In this document: positions 1 through 7,821 of the stretch, piece by piece | How positions within the stretch are numbered: the stretch's first letter is position 1 | Layout of the letters: each line of letters begins with the position of its first letter | Source: an uncultured Pelagibacteraceae bacterium | Lineage (GTDB): Bacteria > Pseudomonadota > Alphaproteobacteria > Pelagibacterales > Pelagibacteraceae | Assembly: GCA_902515355.1 (NCBI GenBank) | Contig: CABXUA010000008.1 | Location: forward strand, 1-44,184 | Length of the DNA: 44,184 bases | Direction of reading: 5' to 3' | Notes under the pieces: generated by a model | Seen by the model: only the letters and a program-made list of their open reading frames with translations | Databases searched by the model: none | What the model was told of the DNA's origin: nothing | Translations under genes and position numbers: made by a program

Positions 1-1
1 T

Positions 2-565
2 TGTCTAAAAAATAAAATAAAATTAATTTATTCAGCTACGTCTGCTTCATTAGGAAACAAAGGAGAGGATAAAAATCTATCACCTTATGCTTTTACAAAA
101 GCTAAAAATCTAGAAATTTTAGAAAATTTAAAAAAATGGTTTAAATTTAAATATGAAGTTATTTATTTTTATAATGTTTATGGACCAAACCAAATTTGTA
201 AAGGTAAAATGGCTACAGTAATTGGAATATTTGAAAATCATTTTAAATTAAATAAACCTCTACCTGTAGTAAAACCCGGGACACAAACAAGAAGATTTAC
301 TCATATTAATGATACTGTGAAGACATGTTATTTTGCTTGGAAAAAAAATAGGTGTAGGCATTACAGTATTGCTAATCGCAAAACTTATTCTGTTTTAGAA
401 GTAGCTAAATTATTTAAAACTAAAATTAAATATTTACCAAAAAGACCTGGAGAAAGATATGCTTCGGCTTTAACTAATATGAACCTTTCAAATAGAGTAT
501 ATAAAATATTTGGAAAAATCGATCTAAGAGATTATATAAAAGAATTTTTAATAAAAAACAGTTAA
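2..565 (+). CDS. NAD-dependent sugar epimerase/dehydratase, C-terminal part (cut by window edge)
   Basis: The frame is open from base 2 and reads well before the first ATG at 209, so the gene starts outside the window. Upstream of that ATG it encodes YSATSAS, then SPYAFTK, which is the YxxxK catalytic pair of extended short-chain dehydrogenases, followed by YNVYGPNQ. These are the usual order and spacing for UDP-glucose 4-epimerase-like enzymes. Further on, a TRRFTHINDT stretch matches the family's substrate-side segment (usually RDFxxVxD). About 187 residues are visible; the N-terminal NAD-binding GxxGxxG part is missing. It probably makes an activated sugar for surface polysaccharide, in line with the glycosyltransferases elsewhere in the window. 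The exact substrate cannot be told. Its stop codon overlaps the end of the convergent apt gene by 4 bp. Confidence 0.85.
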   Translation, partial: CLKNKIKLIYSATSASLGNKGEDKNLSPYAFTKAKNLEILENLKKWFKFKYEVIYFYNVYGPNQICKGKMATVIGIFENHFKLNKPLPVVKPGTQTRRFTHINDTVKTCYFAWKKNRCRHYSIANRKTYSVLEVAKLFKTKIKYLPKRPGERYASALTNMNLSNRVYKIFGKIDLRDYIKEFLIKNS

Positions 566-1089
566 TGTCCAGGAAAGTCAATTAAACATTTAACTAAATA
601 AGATTTCTTTTCTAGTAGTTTTTTGCCAGGTAAATCAAAAAGGTTAATAACAAAAACAAAACCTGCAACAGATCCCCCTGACATTTCAATCAATTTAGCA
701 GCTGCCTCAGCAGTTCCTCCAGTAGCAATTAGGTCATCAATAACTAATATATTTTCATTTTTTGATATAGAATCTTTATGAACTTCTATTGTAGCGCTTC
801 CATATTCGAGTTGAAAATCAACAGAGTGTCTATCGGCAGGTAATTTATTTTTTTTTCTTAATAATACCAATGGCTTATTAGTTAAATAAGATACAGCTGA
901 CGCAAAAACAAAGCCCCTTGATTCTATTGCCGAAATTTTATCGAACTTCATTCCTTTTGATAATTCTACAATCTTATCTACTGTAAAGTTAAAAGCATCA
1001 GGATGTTTTATTAAAGTAGTAATATCTCTAAACAAAATACCTTTTTTAGGATAGTCTTTTATTGATCTTATGTGTTTTTTCAAATCCAT
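562..1089 (-). CDS. apt: Adenine phosphoribosyltransferase
   Basis: Converts adenine and PRPP to AMP and pyrophosphate in the cytosol. The PRPP-binding motif VIDDLIATGGTA lies near residues 116-127, and the N-terminal DYPKKGILFRDIT block is typical of bacterial Apt. About 175 residues is the normal length. I start at the ATG at 1089; the frame is open to a TTG at 1101, but the family normally begins close to this ATG. The gene is divergent from mtnP, with 43 bp between the starts. Context gives it a clear job: MtnP releases adenine from methylthioadenosine and Apt returns it to AMP. The 3' end overlaps the convergent epimerase by 4 bp. Confidence 0.95.
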   Translation of the reverse strand: MDLKKHIRSIKDYPKKGILFRDITTLIKHPDAFNFTVDKIVELSKGMKFDKISAIESRGFVFASAVSYLTNKPLVLLRKKNKLPADRHSVDFQLEYGSATIEVHKDSISKNENILVIDDLIATGGTAEAAAKLIEMSGGSVAGFVFVINLFDLPGKKLLEKKSYLVKCLIDFPGH

Positions 1090-1132
1090 ATTTAGCTTCA
1101 ATATCTAGCAAAAAAGGATTAATAATTAAATC

Positions 1133-1999
1133 ATGAAAAAAAGAAAACTTGGGATAATTGGGGGTAGCGGCTTATACAAAATCGAAGGATTTGAAAATGA
1201 AAAGTGGAAAAAGGTTAAAACTGCTTGGGGAGAGCCTTCTGGAATGCTTACTGCAAGCTTAAATAAAGAAGAAGTTTGTTTCATTCCTAGACATAGCAAA
1301 GGTCATAGAATTAATCCTACAAAAATAAATTATAGAGCTAATATAGATGCACTTAAAAGATTAGGGGTAACTGATATTGTTTCAGTTTCTGCAGTGGGAT
1401 CACTTCAAGAACATTTGTTACCTGGTACATTTGTGATTATAGATCAATTTATCGACAGAACGTTTTCAAGAGAAAAAACTTTTTTTGACAATGAAATAGT
1501 TGCCCATGTCTCTATGGCAAAACCTACAAGTCCATCACTTATGAAATGTTGTGAGTCGGCACTCATAAAATCAAAAATTAGTTACCAAAATGGTGGCACA
1601 TATTTAGTTATGGAAGGACCTCAATTTTCTAGTTTAGCTGAATCTAAAATGTATAGATCTTGGAAAGCAGATGTCATTGGTATGACCAATATGCCAGAGG
1701 CTAAATTGGCAAGGGAGGCAGAAATTAGATATTGCACTGTAGCTATGGTTACAGATTTTGACTGTTGGCACCCAGATCATGATGAGGTCGATGTGCCTAC
1801 TGTAATTAAAACTTTACAACAAAATGCTTCCAATGCTCAAAATATGATTAAAGAAATTATAAAGACATTTAAATCTTTTCCACCTAAAAACGATCCTGCT
1901 AATGACTGTTTAGACACTGCTATTGTCACTGCTCCAAAATTTAGAACAAAAAAAACAATTAGCAAACTTAGAATAGTTGCTGGAAGAGTATTAAAGTGA
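1133..1999 (+). CDS. mtnP: S-methyl-5'-thioadenosine phosphorylase
   Basis: Cleaves 5'-methylthioadenosine with phosphate to adenine and 5-methylthioribose-1-phosphate. The N-terminal phosphate loop GIIGGSGLY, the PRHSKGHRINPTKINY block and the MEGPQFSSLAES segment are all present. VTDFDCW near residues 207-212 places two aspartates (D208, D210) where human MTAP has D220 and D222, which read the 6-amino group of adenine. This favours MTA over hypoxanthine-type nucleosides. 288 residues is normal. Its last codons overlap the GTG start of mtnA (GTGA). It is the first gene of a same-strand run with mtnA, a class II aldolase and speDE. MTA phosphorylases of this type can often also use 5'-deoxyadenosine. 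Confidence 0.95.
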   Translation: MKKRKLGIIGGSGLYKIEGFENEKWKKVKTAWGEPSGMLTASLNKEEVCFIPRHSKGHRINPTKINYRANIDALKRLGVTDIVSVSAVGSLQEHLLPGTFVIIDQFIDRTFSREKTFFDNEIVAHVSMAKPTSPSLMKCCESALIKSKISYQNGGTYLVMEGPQFSSLAESKMYRSWKADVIGMTNMPEAKLAREAEIRYCTVAMVTDFDCWHPDHDEVDVPTVIKTLQQNASNAQNMIKEIIKTFKSFPPKNDPANDCLDTAIVTAPKFRTKKTISKLRIVAGRVLK

Positions 2000-3066
2000 G
2001 AATAAATGGAATAAAATATCGTACAATTTGGTTTGAAAATAATACTGTTAAAATTATTGATCAAACAAAGCTTCCGCATAAGTTCATTATAAAAGATCTT
2101 AAGACAGTAAGTGATGCGATTAATGCTATTAAAGTTATGGAGGTAAGGGGCGCACCCTTAATAGGAGCAACAGCTGCTTATGGGATGGTTCTTTCAATTA
2201 TTGAAAATAATGATCAATCGTTTTTAAAAAAGTCTGCACAAGATTTAATTAATTCTAGACCGACTGCAATCAATTTAAAATGGGCTGTTGATAGGATGAC
2301 TAAAAAGCTTTCAGGAGTTAATAGTGAAAAGATCTTAGAATTAGCATTAAATGAAGCTAATGAAATTTGCGAGGAGGATATCAAATTTTGTGAAAATATT
2401 GGATTAAATGGTCTTAAGGTAATTGAGGAAATTTATAATAAAAAAAAAGATACAGTTAATATTTTAACTCATTGTAATGCTGGCTGGCTGGCAACTATTG
2501 ACTGGGGTACAGCCACTTCTCCTATTTATCATGCTCATCAAAAAGGAATTAAAGTTCATGTTTGGGTAGATGAAACCAGACCAAGGAATCAAGGGGCCAA
2601 TTTAACATCCTATGAATTTAATGAAGAAAAAATTCCTAACACTGTAATCACTGATAATGCAGGAGGAATTTTAATGCAAAGAGGTCAAGTTGACATGTGT
2701 ATTGTAGGTACTGATAGAACTTTATCTAATGGCGATGTATGTAATAAAGTCGGCACCTACTTAAAAGCACTAGCTGCAAAAGATAATAATGTTCCATTTT
2801 ATGTGGCATTACCAAGTTCAACTATTGATTGGAATATCAAAGACTATAAACAAATTCCAATCGAGGAGAGAAATTCAGATGAATTATCTTATGTAGAAGG
2901 GATAGACAAAGACAATAAGGTCACGAAAGTTAGAATTTACCCACCAAAAAGTAAAGCCATGAATTTAGCATTCGATATAACACCAGCAAAATACGTTTCA
3001 GGTTTAATTACCGAAAAAGGAATTTGTGAGGCTTCAGAAAGAGGTTTAAAAGGATTGTTTAAGTGA
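1996..3066 (+). CDS. mtnA: S-methyl-5-thioribose-1-phosphate isomerase
   Basis: Isomerises methylthioribose-1-phosphate to methylthioribulose-1-phosphate. Relative of eIF2B-alpha. The motifs VRGAPLIG, LTHCNAGWLAT and VGTDRT are intact; the catalytic cysteine and aspartate fall at C160 and D240, the same numbers as in the Bacillus subtilis enzyme. 356 residues is the usual length. Translation starts at GTG, overlapping the mtnP stop by 4 bp (GTGA), and its own stop overlaps the GTG of the next gene in the same way, which implies translational coupling through the three genes. No mtnK kinase is needed because MtnP already yields the 1-phosphate. Confidence 0.95.
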   Translation: MRINGIKYRTIWFENNTVKIIDQTKLPHKFIIKDLKTVSDAINAIKVMEVRGAPLIGATAAYGMVLSIIENNDQSFLKKSAQDLINSRPTAINLKWAVDRMTKKLSGVNSEKILELALNEANEICEEDIKFCENIGLNGLKVIEEIYNKKKDTVNILTHCNAGWLATIDWGTATSPIYHAHQKGIKVHVWVDETRPRNQGANLTSYEFNEEKIPNTVITDNAGGILMQRGQVDMCIVGTDRTLSNGDVCNKVGTYLKALAAKDNNVPFYVALPSSTIDWNIKDYKQIPIEERNSDELSYVEGIDKDNKVTKVRIYPPKSKAMNLAFDITPAKYVSGLITEKGICEASERGLKGLFK

Positions 3067-3707
3067 GCAAATTAAAATCTGAAATAATTAAATATTCTAA
3101 AAAATTAAATAACACAAATTTATCAGCTTTAAGATCTGGAAATATTTCAGCAAGAGGAAAAGTGAATGGTGTTGATGGATTTTATATAACACCTTCAGGA
3201 AAAAAATACTCCTCTTTAAAACCAAAAGATATAGTTTTTGTGACTTTAAAAGGGAGATTCGATAAAAATAAAGGGAAACCCTCTTCAGAATGGAGATTTC
3301 ATCAAGATATTTATGTGAATAAAAAAGAAGCTAAAGCCATAGTCCATGCACATTCTACTTGTGCTACTGCAGTATCCACCCATCAAAAATCAATTCCTGC
3401 TTTTCATTATATGGTTGCAGTAGCAGGAGGCGAGGACATAAAATGCGCTAAATACGCAACTTTTGGAACAAGAAATTTATCTAAAAATATATTATCCGCA
3501 CTAAAGAATAGATCAGCGTGTTTAATTTCAAATCACGGACAGATTGCTTTTGGTTCAAATTTGGACCATGCCTTTGAGTTAGCACAAGAAGTAGAAAATA
3601 TTTGCCATCAATATATAAATGCCCTAAGAATTGGAATACCTAAAATACTTTCAAAAAAAGAAATAAAAATAGTTTTAGGTAAAATGAAAAATTATAAGAA
3701 AGGATAG
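3063..3707 (+). CDS. Class II (FucA/Ald2-type) aldolase, probable methylthioribulose-1-phosphate aldolase
   Basis: 214-residue zinc-dependent class II aldolase. The catalytic glutamate is E76 in PSSEWRFH, and the three zinc histidines are H95 and H97 (HAHS) plus H158 (NHGQ). All four sit exactly three positions after E73, H92, H94 and H155 of E. coli L-fuculose-1-phosphate aldolase, and the AGGEDIKCAKYATFGTR region is also FucA-like. The related dehydratase MtnB uses a different acid, so aldol cleavage is the better guess. Next to mtnP-mtnA with GTGA coupling, the likely substrate is methylthioribulose-1-phosphate (and perhaps 5-deoxyribulose-1-phosphate), giving DHAP and 2-(methylthio)acetaldehyde. 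This is the Ald2 role known from Rhodospirillum rubrum and some E. coli strains. Family assignment is firm; substrate is inferred from context. MtnB remains the main alternative. Confidence 0.85.
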   Translation: MSKLKSEIIKYSKKLNNTNLSALRSGNISARGKVNGVDGFYITPSGKKYSSLKPKDIVFVTLKGRFDKNKGKPSSEWRFHQDIYVNKKEAKAIVHAHSTCATAVSTHQKSIPAFHYMVAVAGGEDIKCAKYATFGTRNLSKNILSALKNRSACLISNHGQIAFGSNLDHAFELAQEVENICHQYINALRIGIPKILSKKEIKIVLGKMKNYKKG

Positions 3708-3713
3708 TTTTTT

Positions 3714-4754
3714 ATGATTAAAGTTGGAGAACATATTACTCTCGATTTCTTAGGTGTTAAAAAAGATTATTCGCCGTCTTTCTACGAAAAACTTATATAC
3801 AAAATTGCAAAATCTGCAAAAGTACAAATACTCAACGTTAATAGTCATGAATTTGAACCACAAGGATTTACCACAGTTGCGTTATTATCTGAAAGCCACA
3901 TGAGCTTTCATACATTTCCGGAGAGAGGAGTAATTAGTTTTGATTTTTTTACTTGCGGAAAAGTTCATCCAAAAATAGCTTTAAAAATTTTGAGGAAAGA
4001 AATTCAGCATGAAAGAGTAGTTACGAAGAGTTTCGATAGAAGTAGTATTAGTTTATATGATGATATTTATAGTACTCCTGGTCAAAAGAAGTATTATGTT
4101 GTGAAGGATGTTTTAGAAAGAATGACTACTAAAGTAGGCCAATACGTTGAGATTTTAAATCTTGAGGAGTTTGGAAATGCTTTATTTATTGATCATGAAA
4201 TTCAAGTTGCGGAAAAAGATGAAAAAGTTTACAGCTCAGCTTTCTTCAAATCAAGTTATGATTTAAGTAAAAAAAATTCTAATGTCGCAATTATTGGAGG
4301 TGGCGACGGCGGAGTAGCAAGAGCCTGTATAGAAAATAATTCAAACTTTATAGACTGGTATGAGTTGGACCCAGAAGTAGTAAATGTTTGTTATAAGCAT
4401 CTTCCTAAAGTTTGTTCTAAAGTAAAAAAAAGCAATAAAATAAAAACTTTCTGGGGCGATGCTTTCGAAAGTATTAAATCAATAGAAGACTCTAAATATG
4501 ATAAAATATTTGTAGATTTAAATGATGATCAGTATTGCATAGATCTTGCTAGAAAAAATATGAAAGGTCTGAAAAGAATTTTGAAAAAAGGAGGGGTAAT
4601 TACTGCGCAAGTAGGTAGCAACGATAAAAAACCTAAACAAGTTAACAACTGGTGCAGAGTTTTTGAAAAAAGTTTTGGAAATGTAACCTTGTCTGGCGCT
4701 CATATTCCAAGTTTTGATTGTAATTGGAATTTTGCATCTTCAATTATGAAATAA
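3714..4754 (+). CDS. Fused S-adenosylmethionine decarboxylase - spermidine synthase-like protein
   Basis: Two enzymes in one 346-residue chain. Residues 1 to about 115 are a class 1B SpeD proenzyme: LLSESHMSFHTFPE holds the E60/S61 self-cleavage site, H66 and C81 follow, each two positions before S63, H68 and C83 of Thermotoga SpeD. Cleavage at S61 would create the pyruvoyl cofactor. Residues from about 120 on are an aminopropyltransferase with GGGDGG (195-200), E217/D219 for the nucleoside, D249, and VDLNDD holding D268 and D271. The usual DPxGPA after this is absent (DDQYCID), and the YxE of the acceptor side reads YSS, so the polyamine pocket is unusual. Products would be an aminopropylated amine plus MTA, which feeds mtnP upstream. 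It starts at ATG 6 bp after the aldolase, with AAGGA as ribosome site. Confidence 0.88.
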   Translation: MIKVGEHITLDFLGVKKDYSPSFYEKLIYKIAKSAKVQILNVNSHEFEPQGFTTVALLSESHMSFHTFPERGVISFDFFTCGKVHPKIALKILRKEIQHERVVTKSFDRSSISLYDDIYSTPGQKKYYVVKDVLERMTTKVGQYVEILNLEEFGNALFIDHEIQVAEKDEKVYSSAFFKSSYDLSKKNSNVAIIGGGDGGVARACIENNSNFIDWYELDPEVVNVCYKHLPKVCSKVKKSNKIKTFWGDAFESIKSIEDSKYDKIFVDLNDDQYCIDLARKNMKGLKRILKKGGVITAQVGSNDKKPKQVNNWCRVFEKSFGNVTLSGAHIPSFDCNWNFASSIMK

Positions 4755-4766
4755 TTTTAGTTATTG

Positions 4767-4782
4767 AAGATTAATTTATCTT
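4767..4782. terminator. Weak AT-rich hairpin between convergent genes
   Basis: AAGAT-TAATTT-ATCTT can fold to a 5 bp stem followed on the plus side by TTTATATT. It lies between the convergent ends of speDE and the DUF6165 gene. The stem is short and has a single GC pair, so a terminator role is only possible. Confidence 0.25.
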
Positions 4783-4786
4783 TATA

Positions 4787-5179
4787 TTAATAAGATTTTA
4801 TTTCTTTAATGTTTGATCCTAAGTTTTGATTTATTTCTAATTTTATTTTTGCCCTTAAATCATTTAATTTATAAACATTTCTTGATAGTTGAATAAAATT
4901 TTCTCCGAAATCTTGTTTTTTTTCACACTCCCTTTTACCATCCTCTATGTCCCATAATTTTAAGTTGATCTCTTTTAGTTGAATAAAATGCTTTTCAATA
5001 ATGGATTTATTAGGGATAAATTTATCAAATGTTTTCTTTAAAGAATCGAGTTCTTTATTTACTTCATCTACATTTTTCTTATTAGAAATTTTATTTTTCT
5101 TAATTTCAAGTATTGTTATTTTATCTACTAATTCACCGGCTGATATCTCTGCCAATATCTTGTCCATTTTGGTATTCAT
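4787..5179 (-). CDS. DUF6165 family protein
   Basis: 130-residue soluble, charged protein of unknown function. The N-terminal ISAGELVDKITILEIKKNKI block, followed by a helical, coiled-coil-like middle (KELDSLKKTFDKF) and LWDIEDGKRECE, is the pattern I associate with DUF6165. There are two in-frame ATGs (5179 and 5167); the second would put the conserved block at the family's usual distance from the start. No signal peptide or membrane segment is visible. It is divergent from a GT9 glycosyltransferase with about 50 bp between them. Members of this family are often seen beside glycosyltransferase genes, so a role in surface-glycan synthesis is a reasonable but unproven guess. Confidence 0.75.
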   Translation of the reverse strand: MNTKMDKILAEISAGELVDKITILEIKKNKISNKKNVDEVNKELDSLKKTFDKFIPNKSIIEKHFIQLKEINLKLWDIEDGKRECEKKQDFGENFIQLSRNVYKLNDLRAKIKLEINQNLGSNIKEIKSY

Positions 5180-5189
5180 AAAGTAATAA

Positions 5190-5217
5190 TTGACTATACT
5201 AGATAATTAAATATATG
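5190..5217 (+). promoter_or_regulatory. Candidate sigma-70 promoter for the GT9 gene
   Basis: TTGACT, a 16 bp spacer, then TATATG. A transcript starting 6-8 bases later would have only about a 5-base leader before the ATG at 5229. The -35 matches consensus at five of six positions. On the opposite strand, TATAGT (5198-5193) could serve the DUF6165 gene. Confidence 0.5.
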
Positions 5218-5228
5218 CAGTTAAAATA

Positions 5229-6164
5229 ATGTCAAATATATTAATAATAAAACACGGATCCTTAGGAGATTTGATACAAGCTAACGGAGCAATTCAAGAT
5301 ATTAAAAGTTCATTCAAAAATTCAAAAATTTATCTACTCACTTCAAAACAATATGTAAATCTTATGACCACATGTCCTTATTTAGATGGAGTTCTGATAG
5401 ACAAAAGACTTCCTCGATGGAATATATTTTATCTTATATCCTTAAAAAAAATGTTGTCTAAGTTTAACTTTTCACATGTTTTTGATTTGCAAAATTCAAG
5501 CAGGACCAAGTTTTATAGAAAATATTTATTATCAAAAAATTTTTGGTCTTCAACAGAAACAACCCTTGAAAAAGGACAAAAAAAAGAAGATTTCGATCAA
5601 GAACCAGTTTTGCAAAGAATGGAGTTACAATTAAAAAAAAGTGGAGTTAAAACTAATAAAACTAAAAATATTGATCTTTCATGGGCTTTTGTTGAAATTG
5701 ATAATTTATTAAAAAAATACACTAGCAAAGAGTATATTTTAATTTTCCCTTTTTGCTCTAAGAAACACCCTCAAAAAAAATGGCCTTTTTTTAAAGATTT
5801 AATAAAAAAAATAATGGAGATTTACAAAAATAAATATTCAATTTTAATATCTCCCGGACCGGGAGAAATCGATGAAGCAAAATCTTTCAATACAGAAATT
5901 GTTCTTTCTGATAAAAAAAAACCTTTAGATATTAATCAATTGATCACTCTAATAAATAATTCGTCGTTTGTAATATCTAATGATACTGGTCCCGCACATA
6001 TTTGCTCTCATCTTAATAAAAAAGGTTTAGTGTTGTTTGGCAAACACACTTCTCCGAAAAAAGTTAGTATTGAAAAACCAAATTTTGAAGCAATATCAGT
6101 CCAAGATCTAAGCATGCTTACTGTTGATACCGTTATTAGAAAAGTTAAAAATGGTTTAAATTAA
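5229..6164 (+). CDS. Glycosyltransferase family 9 (heptosyltransferase-like)
   Basis: 311 residues with the two hallmarks of ADP-heptose:LPS heptosyltransferases: the N-terminal ILIIKHGSLGDLIQA segment, and ISNDTGPAHICSHL near residue 250, which holds the nucleotide-sugar DTGPxH motif. FPFCSKKHPQKKWPF in the middle is the variant of the family's KxWP block. It is probably a cytosolic or membrane-associated enzyme adding a sugar to LPS core or another surface glycan; donor and acceptor cannot be told. The 3' end overlaps the convergent GT4 gene by 9 bp. A second GT9 lies at 39571-40545. Confidence 0.85.
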   Translation: MSNILIIKHGSLGDLIQANGAIQDIKSSFKNSKIYLLTSKQYVNLMTTCPYLDGVLIDKRLPRWNIFYLISLKKMLSKFNFSHVFDLQNSSRTKFYRKYLLSKNFWSSTETTLEKGQKKEDFDQEPVLQRMELQLKKSGVKTNKTKNIDLSWAFVEIDNLLKKYTSKEYILIFPFCSKKHPQKKWPFFKDLIKKIMEIYKNKYSILISPGPGEIDEAKSFNTEIVLSDKKKPLDINQLITLINNSSFVISNDTGPAHICSHLNKKGLVLFGKHTSPKKVSIEKPNFEAISVQDLSMLTVDTVIRKVKNGLN

Positions 6165-7247
6165 TTCTAAATATTTTTTAACAATTTTGTTCCATTTAAA
6201 ATTTTTAGAATATTCAAAAGCATTCATACCAAATTTTTTATAATTATCATTCTCAAAAAACTTAATAATAGTCTCATGAATTGAACTTAAATTAGTTCCA
6301 TCACACAAATACCCTGTTTCTCCGTCTTTAATGGAATCTCTTTCACCTCCATGTATTCCTCCAATGGATCCTTTGCCATAACAGCCAGCTTCAAGAAAAG
6401 AGATACCGAAACCTTCTACAGATTTTTTATATACAACCGATGGCATTAAGAACAAATCACAATTTTTAAGTATAGCTACCTTTAATTGTTCATTAGATTG
6501 ATATAAAAAATTTACTTCATCGTTCAATTTTAATTCTTTCTTTAAATTCTCAAGGTTATTTCTTTCGTCACCATCCCCAATTGAAATATATTTTATTTTA
6601 GGGAATTTAGTTTTTAAGTTTTTAATAGTCATTAATATATTCTGATGACCTTTTCTTTTATCTAAACGTGCGATTGTTACTATCTTGGGAAAAGCATTTC
6701 CAAAAATTTTTTTAGCTTCAATATCATATTCTTTTTTTATTTCGATTGGATAATTTGATCCCGGATTAATCACATAAATTTTTTCATTATTTACCCCAAG
6801 ATCATTTGCTAGCTTTTTTGTAAACCTAGAGTTGGCAATTATAAATTTAGCTTTATTCAATGATTTTATCATTCTTTTATTCAAATAACTATTAACTGAA
6901 TGATTAATTTCTTTGGAATGAATTAAACAGAAGGTTGGGATATTTTTAAAAATATTATAATTTAAATTCTCTAAACTTTTCCAGTGATCTAAAAAAATTG
7001 CTCTTATATTATTGTTTTTGACATAATCATGAATCAGATTTGCTTTTCTATACTTTTTAAATATTTTAAAACCTGAAACTCTGCTTATATCTATGGTTGA
7101 ATTTTTGTCATATTTTTCAGAGTCCGTATGGGAGTCAGCAAAAACTTTCACTGGTCCATGACTTACAAGAGCATGAGCTAAACCTTCCATTAGATTCTGA
7201 ATACCTCCAACATCTGGAGGAAAATTTCTTGTAGAAATGACAAACAT
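6156..7247 (-). CDS. Glycosyltransferase family 4
   Basis: 363-residue GT-B fold retaining glycosyltransferase. The acceptor domain starts at once with ISTRNFPPDVGGIQNLMEGL, the glycine-rich loop of GT4 enzymes. The donor domain carries ARLDKRKGH, IGDGDERNNLE and SVEGFGISFLEAGCYG, the Ex7E donor motif. There is no signal peptide or membrane span. It is co-directional with the upstream redoxin gene, whose stop overlaps its ATG by one base, and convergent with the GT9 gene. It probably elongates a surface polysaccharide; sugar specificity is unknown. Confidence 0.87.
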   Translation of the reverse strand: MFVISTRNFPPDVGGIQNLMEGLAHALVSHGPVKVFADSHTDSEKYDKNSTIDISRVSGFKIFKKYRKANLIHDYVKNNNIRAIFLDHWKSLENLNYNIFKNIPTFCLIHSKEINHSVNSYLNKRMIKSLNKAKFIIANSRFTKKLANDLGVNNEKIYVINPGSNYPIEIKKEYDIEAKKIFGNAFPKIVTIARLDKRKGHQNILMTIKNLKTKFPKIKYISIGDGDERNNLENLKKELKLNDEVNFLYQSNEQLKVAILKNCDLFLMPSVVYKKSVEGFGISFLEAGCYGKGSIGGIHGGERDSIKDGETGYLCDGTNLSSIHETIIKFFENDNYKKFGMNAFEYSKNFKWNKIVKKYLELI

Positions 7248-7801
7248 TAATTAATCCACTTTATATTACATCCCATGCTAGGAATTTGTACCTTAGGTCC
7301 TTGGCCAGTTTTTGAAATTATTTTCATAGCATTTAGTAATTCACTTTCTAAATTGTTGACTGGTTTAAGATCCTTCAACTCTTTAATTCTACCTCTATAT
7401 TGAAGCTCTAAATTTTTATTATATCCAAAAAAATCTGGTGTACATACGGCACCATACTTTTTAGCAACTTTTTGATCTTCATCTATTAAGTAAGGAAAAT
7501 TAAAGCTATGAGTTTTAGAAAATTCCTTCATTTTATGAAATGAGTCCTCGGGATAATTTTTTGTATCATTTGACATTATTGCTAGAGAATTTATACCAAA
7601 CTTTTTTAACTCAATAGCGTCTTTAATTATATCTTTAATAACAGCTTTAACATATGGACAATGATTACAAATAAACATGATTAAAGTTCCTTTTTTTCCC
7701 AAACAATCTTCTAGTCTATGCAACTTATTATCTATGCCTTTTAACTCAAAACTATGTAGTTTTTCCCCAAAGTTACAAATAGGTGTTTTTGTTAGAACCA
7801 T
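7247..7801 (-). CDS. Thioredoxin-fold redoxin (AhpC/TSA-like, CxxC)
   Basis: 184 residues with a thioredoxin fold. The active site is ICNHCPYVKAV with C45 and C48, preceded by the redoxin TLIMFICN strand, and GAVCTPDFF places a third cysteine (C120) beside the cis-proline P122. This is the 'thioredoxin family protein' set often found as a lone gene in proteobacteria. A peroxiredoxin-like or thiol-transfer role is likely, though the physiological partner is unknown. No signal peptide is visible, so it is probably cytosolic. It is divergent from the gamma-carbonic anhydrase with 20 bp between the starts, which is AT only. Confidence 0.8.
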   Translation of the reverse strand: MVLTKTPICNFGEKLHSFELKGIDNKLHRLEDCLGKKGTLIMFICNHCPYVKAVIKDIIKDAIELKKFGINSLAIMSNDTKNYPEDSFHKMKEFSKTHSFNFPYLIDEDQKVAKKYGAVCTPDFFGYNKNLELQYRGRIKELKDLKPVNNLESELLNAMKIISKTGQGPKVQIPSMGCNIKWIN

Positions 7802-7806
7802 AATAT

Positions 7807-7820
7807 ATTATAATTATAAT
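7807..7820. promoter_or_regulatory. Symmetric -10-like element shared by two divergent genes
   Basis: This 14 bp AT-only block holds TATAAT on the plus strand at 7809-7814 and on the minus strand at 7812-7807 and 7818-7813. The plus copy ends 7 bases before the ATG at 7822, and the minus copies end 5 and 11 bases before the ATG at 7801. Starts would fall at or next to both initiation codons. AT-rich sequence makes chance matches common, so this is suggestive only. Confidence 0.4.
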
Positions 7821-7821
7821 A

